NCBI GenBank assembly: GCA_028551475.1
Contig: CM052360.1
Coordinates: forward strand, 8,916,501 to 8,980,500
Direction: 5' to 3'
Source of the DNA: Casuarina equisetifolia
Taxonomy: Eukaryota; Streptophyta; Magnoliopsida; Fagales; Casuarinaceae
Length of the DNA stretch: 64,000 bases
The position numbers and the translations under genes were made by a program. The notes under the pieces are model-generated. The model was not told the origin of the DNA and did no database searches. It saw only the letters and a list, made by a program, of their open reading frames with translations. Shown here one piece after another: positions 61,981 to 64,000 of this stretch. The number at the start of each line of letters is the position of its first letter. The stretch's first letter is position 1.

Positions 61981-62932
61981 CAAATTAACAATTTGGAGAA
62001 GTTTTTTATGAGAGTTGTGTTAAAATGTAGACAATAAATATTGTATTTGTAAGAAATATATTAAAAAATATTTTACAATCAATACTTTTAATTTTAATTT
62101 AAATATGAGTTATTTTTTGTAAAATTTAAAGATAAGTTTTACCTTAACACTCCTATGGATATAAATTGGATATCCATACAATCAAAGTGACATTGCAATA
62201 TAATCTATATTGGATTATTGCAGTGACACAACATGTTAAATAAATGGTGTGAAGTTGTCTCACACTATTAGGATTGTTTTTACATCTTTATGAACTCTCT
62301 TTGATTTAAACTAATATATTGTTTACATAATGTGACACCATGATGATTCAATAATTTAACTATTATAGTAAAAGAGCCTCCTAAAATGTGGGTAATGAAT
62401 TTCACATTATTGAAAAATATATTAAAAATCTACTTATAAGATAATAGGTTGTACCACTTGATATTTTAGAATTTTAAGTTGATTATAAGCCTTTGTTTAT
62501 CAAATTTACAAGACAAAAGGATAAGGTGTGGTTTTGATAGTTTTCTTGTACGATAATTTATTCTCCAATGTAACATCCTCGCACGTGAAGTTGATACGTT
62601 TAGCTCCAAAAACTAGGTACCGACTCCAAATATTGCTACTTAAAAACCTTTGAAAAGGACCCTGATGATGTACTAAAAATAAACTACCATTCATTTCCTA
62701 CTTGAATTATGCTTCCTTTAGCCCAGTGGATTTGGGCCTCAAACAGTAGTTGAGATAGAGATTGTCTGGTAAAAGACGAAAACTCAGAAGCTCGAGGCCG
62801 ACTGTCAATGCTAGAGATAGTCAGTAGTTCATGGGGATGCATTTTGTTGAGTTCTACTCTTCCCGATAGACTCTCCGACTGTGGGATCGAGAGCTACAGA
62901 CCCAAGCTTGCTAGTCAAACCGAGAGACAGTA
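61981..62932. other. Intergenic region upstream of the amidohydrolase
   Basis: About 950 bp of AT-rich sequence that includes the promoter of the amidohydrolase gene. No other gene is seen. Confidence 0.5.
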
Positions 62933-64000
62933 ATGGCCAGGACATCGATCATTCTCCACAACGCCATGATCGTGACCATGGATCACGACAGCCGCGTGTT
63001 TCGCAACGGTGGGATCTTCATCCGACACGACACGATTGACGCCATCGGTCACTCCGATGACATTCTTCGCGAGTTCGGTGCTCTCTCCGAGCAGATTATC
63101 GATCTCCACTCACAAATCCTACTTCCAGGTCCTCTTCCTCTTATTTATCTTCTTTATAGTCAACATTAGACTATTATGAAGTAGTGGTTACGGAGATCTC
63201 GGATAGGCTTTACTAATTGCTTGTAACTGTTCATCTTTTCAACCGCTGAAGTCTCATTTCAGAAGATTTTGTGTTTGCTGCTACTGTAACTAGGATTCAT
63301 CAACACGCACGTGCACACCTCTCAACAACTAGGGAGAGGGATAGCGGATGACGTGGATTTGATGACATGGCTGCACGGTCGCATCTGGCCGTACGAGTCC
63401 AACATGACCGAGGAGGATTCTTATGTCTCCACTCTGCTCTGCGGTATCGAACACATCCACTCTGGTGTAAGCATCTGCAGACATTCTCAAGTTCTTTTGT
63501 GGTTTTTGGTTTTACTAATGTTGTGGTTCCCTTAACCAGGTAACCTGCTTTGCTGAAGCTGGGGGACAGCACGTATCTGGAATGGCGAGGGCAGTGGAGT
63601 TGCTGGGCTTGCGCGCGTGTTTGGTCCAATCAACCATGGATTCTGGTGAGGGCTTGCCGGCATCATGGGCAACTAGAACGACGGACGACTGTATACAGGT
63701 TGAGTATATTTCTTTTATCTTCTCAATGTTATGAAAAGACTCTTTTTTAAGGAGGTAAAGACTTTTCTACGTGTTAATCTCATTATGGTTTTTGCATTTG
63801 ATTTGTTGTTTAGTATGGCTATACGATGTATACATGCATTCATTTTTTGTTGTTCTAGTCATCATTTTGATTTGCTTATGGTAAGGGCTCAGTCTCAAAA
63901 GGAGCTCTACCAAAAGCACCATAATACGGCAGATGGGCGCATCAGAGTTTGGCTTGGAATTCGGCAAATCATGAATTCGACTGATCGTTTACTACTTGAA
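62933..64000 (+). CDS. Amidohydrolase, MTA/SAH-deaminase type, 5' part
   Basis: A metal-dependent hydrolase of the cytosine-deaminase/TRZ-ATZ group; bacterial relatives deaminate 5'-methylthioadenosine and S-adenosylhomocysteine, while the plant substrate is not settled. Four exons lie in the window (62933-63128, 63294-63466, 63540-63698, 63893 to the edge), all joined in phase; the 3' part is outside. The N-terminus ILHNAMIVTMDHDSRVF and GGIFIRHDTIDAIG is the usual beta-sandwich lead-in. NTHVHTSQ gives the HxH metal ligands (His71 and His73). DDVDLMTWLHGRIWPYE and VTCFAEAGGQHVSGMARA follow the family order. For exon 4 the acceptor at 63891-63892 keeps frame, whereas the AG at 63893-minus-9 would hit a stop. 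Superfamily is sure; exact substrate is not. Confidence 0.88.

Noticed and set aside
56486..61985. A possible 5-bp target-site duplication around the Copia element
   Set aside because: TCAAT on the left and CAAAT on the right do not match; shifting the outer boundary by 10 bp did not give a match either.
63882..63892. Alternative acceptor before GGCTCAG for amidohydrolase exon 4
   Set aside because: Starting at GGCTCAG leads to an in-frame stop after a few codons, while the acceptor at 63891-63892 keeps the conserved frame open to the window edge.
1..64000. A multi-gene cluster for a specialised pathway
   Set aside because: Neighbouring genes belong to unrelated housekeeping, transport, immunity and growth families on both strands with no shared substrate or co-regulation signal.

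Overview
This window is nuclear DNA of a flowering plant, probably a eudicot or a related woody lineage; the species cannot be fixed from sequence alone. The evidence is spliced genes with GT/AG introns, typical plant families (SWEET, PBS1 kinase, EXO70, CC-type glutaredoxin, Ole e 1, plant MORC, SAUR), an AT-rich intergenic background and Copia and LINE retroelements. There are no bacterial operons and no CRISPR array. Exon models were built by hand from splice sites and reading phase; all complete gene models stay in frame from start to stop.

Layout. 1-1489 (-): 5' part of a glycerophosphodiester phosphodiesterase gene that leaves the window on the left. 2217-4158 (-): two-exon peroxisomal dienoyl-CoA isomerase (DCI1-like) ending in the peroxisomal signal AKL. 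4398-4469 (-): tRNA-Gln(UUG). 7247-9185 (+): six-exon clade III SWEET sugar transporter, followed by a tandem repeat array (9.5-10.4 kb). 10.9-17.7 kb: a nest of decayed retroelements, namely one Copia element whose pol half is missing and replaced by a LINE fragment, plus a second Copia gag remnant. 18582-23066 (-): five-exon PBS1 kinase. 27663-29657 (+): intronless EXO70C-like exocyst subunit. 32590-32976 (+): intronless CC-type (ROXY) glutaredoxin. 34935-35970 (+): Ole e 1 domain protein with a proline-rich tail. 37302-49303 (-): a 19-exon MORC ATPase (736 aa) stretched over 12 kb by repeat-filled introns. 53088-53555 (+): SAUR protein. 56491-61980: a second copy of the same Copia family, with both 683-bp LTRs (oriented -). 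62933 to the end (+): first four exons of an amidohydrolase of the MTA/SAH-deaminase type.

These genes form no cluster or operon. The region is an ordinary gene-bearing stretch whose most unusual content is structural: short tandem duplications that copy splice sites (DCI1, MORC), repeats and hairpins in introns, and nested transposons. The biologically most pointed gene is PBS1, an immune-surveillance kinase that keeps the protease-cleavage motif GDKSHVS but has SNRPH where Arabidopsis PBS1 has SEMPH. I found no convincing new multi-gene system.
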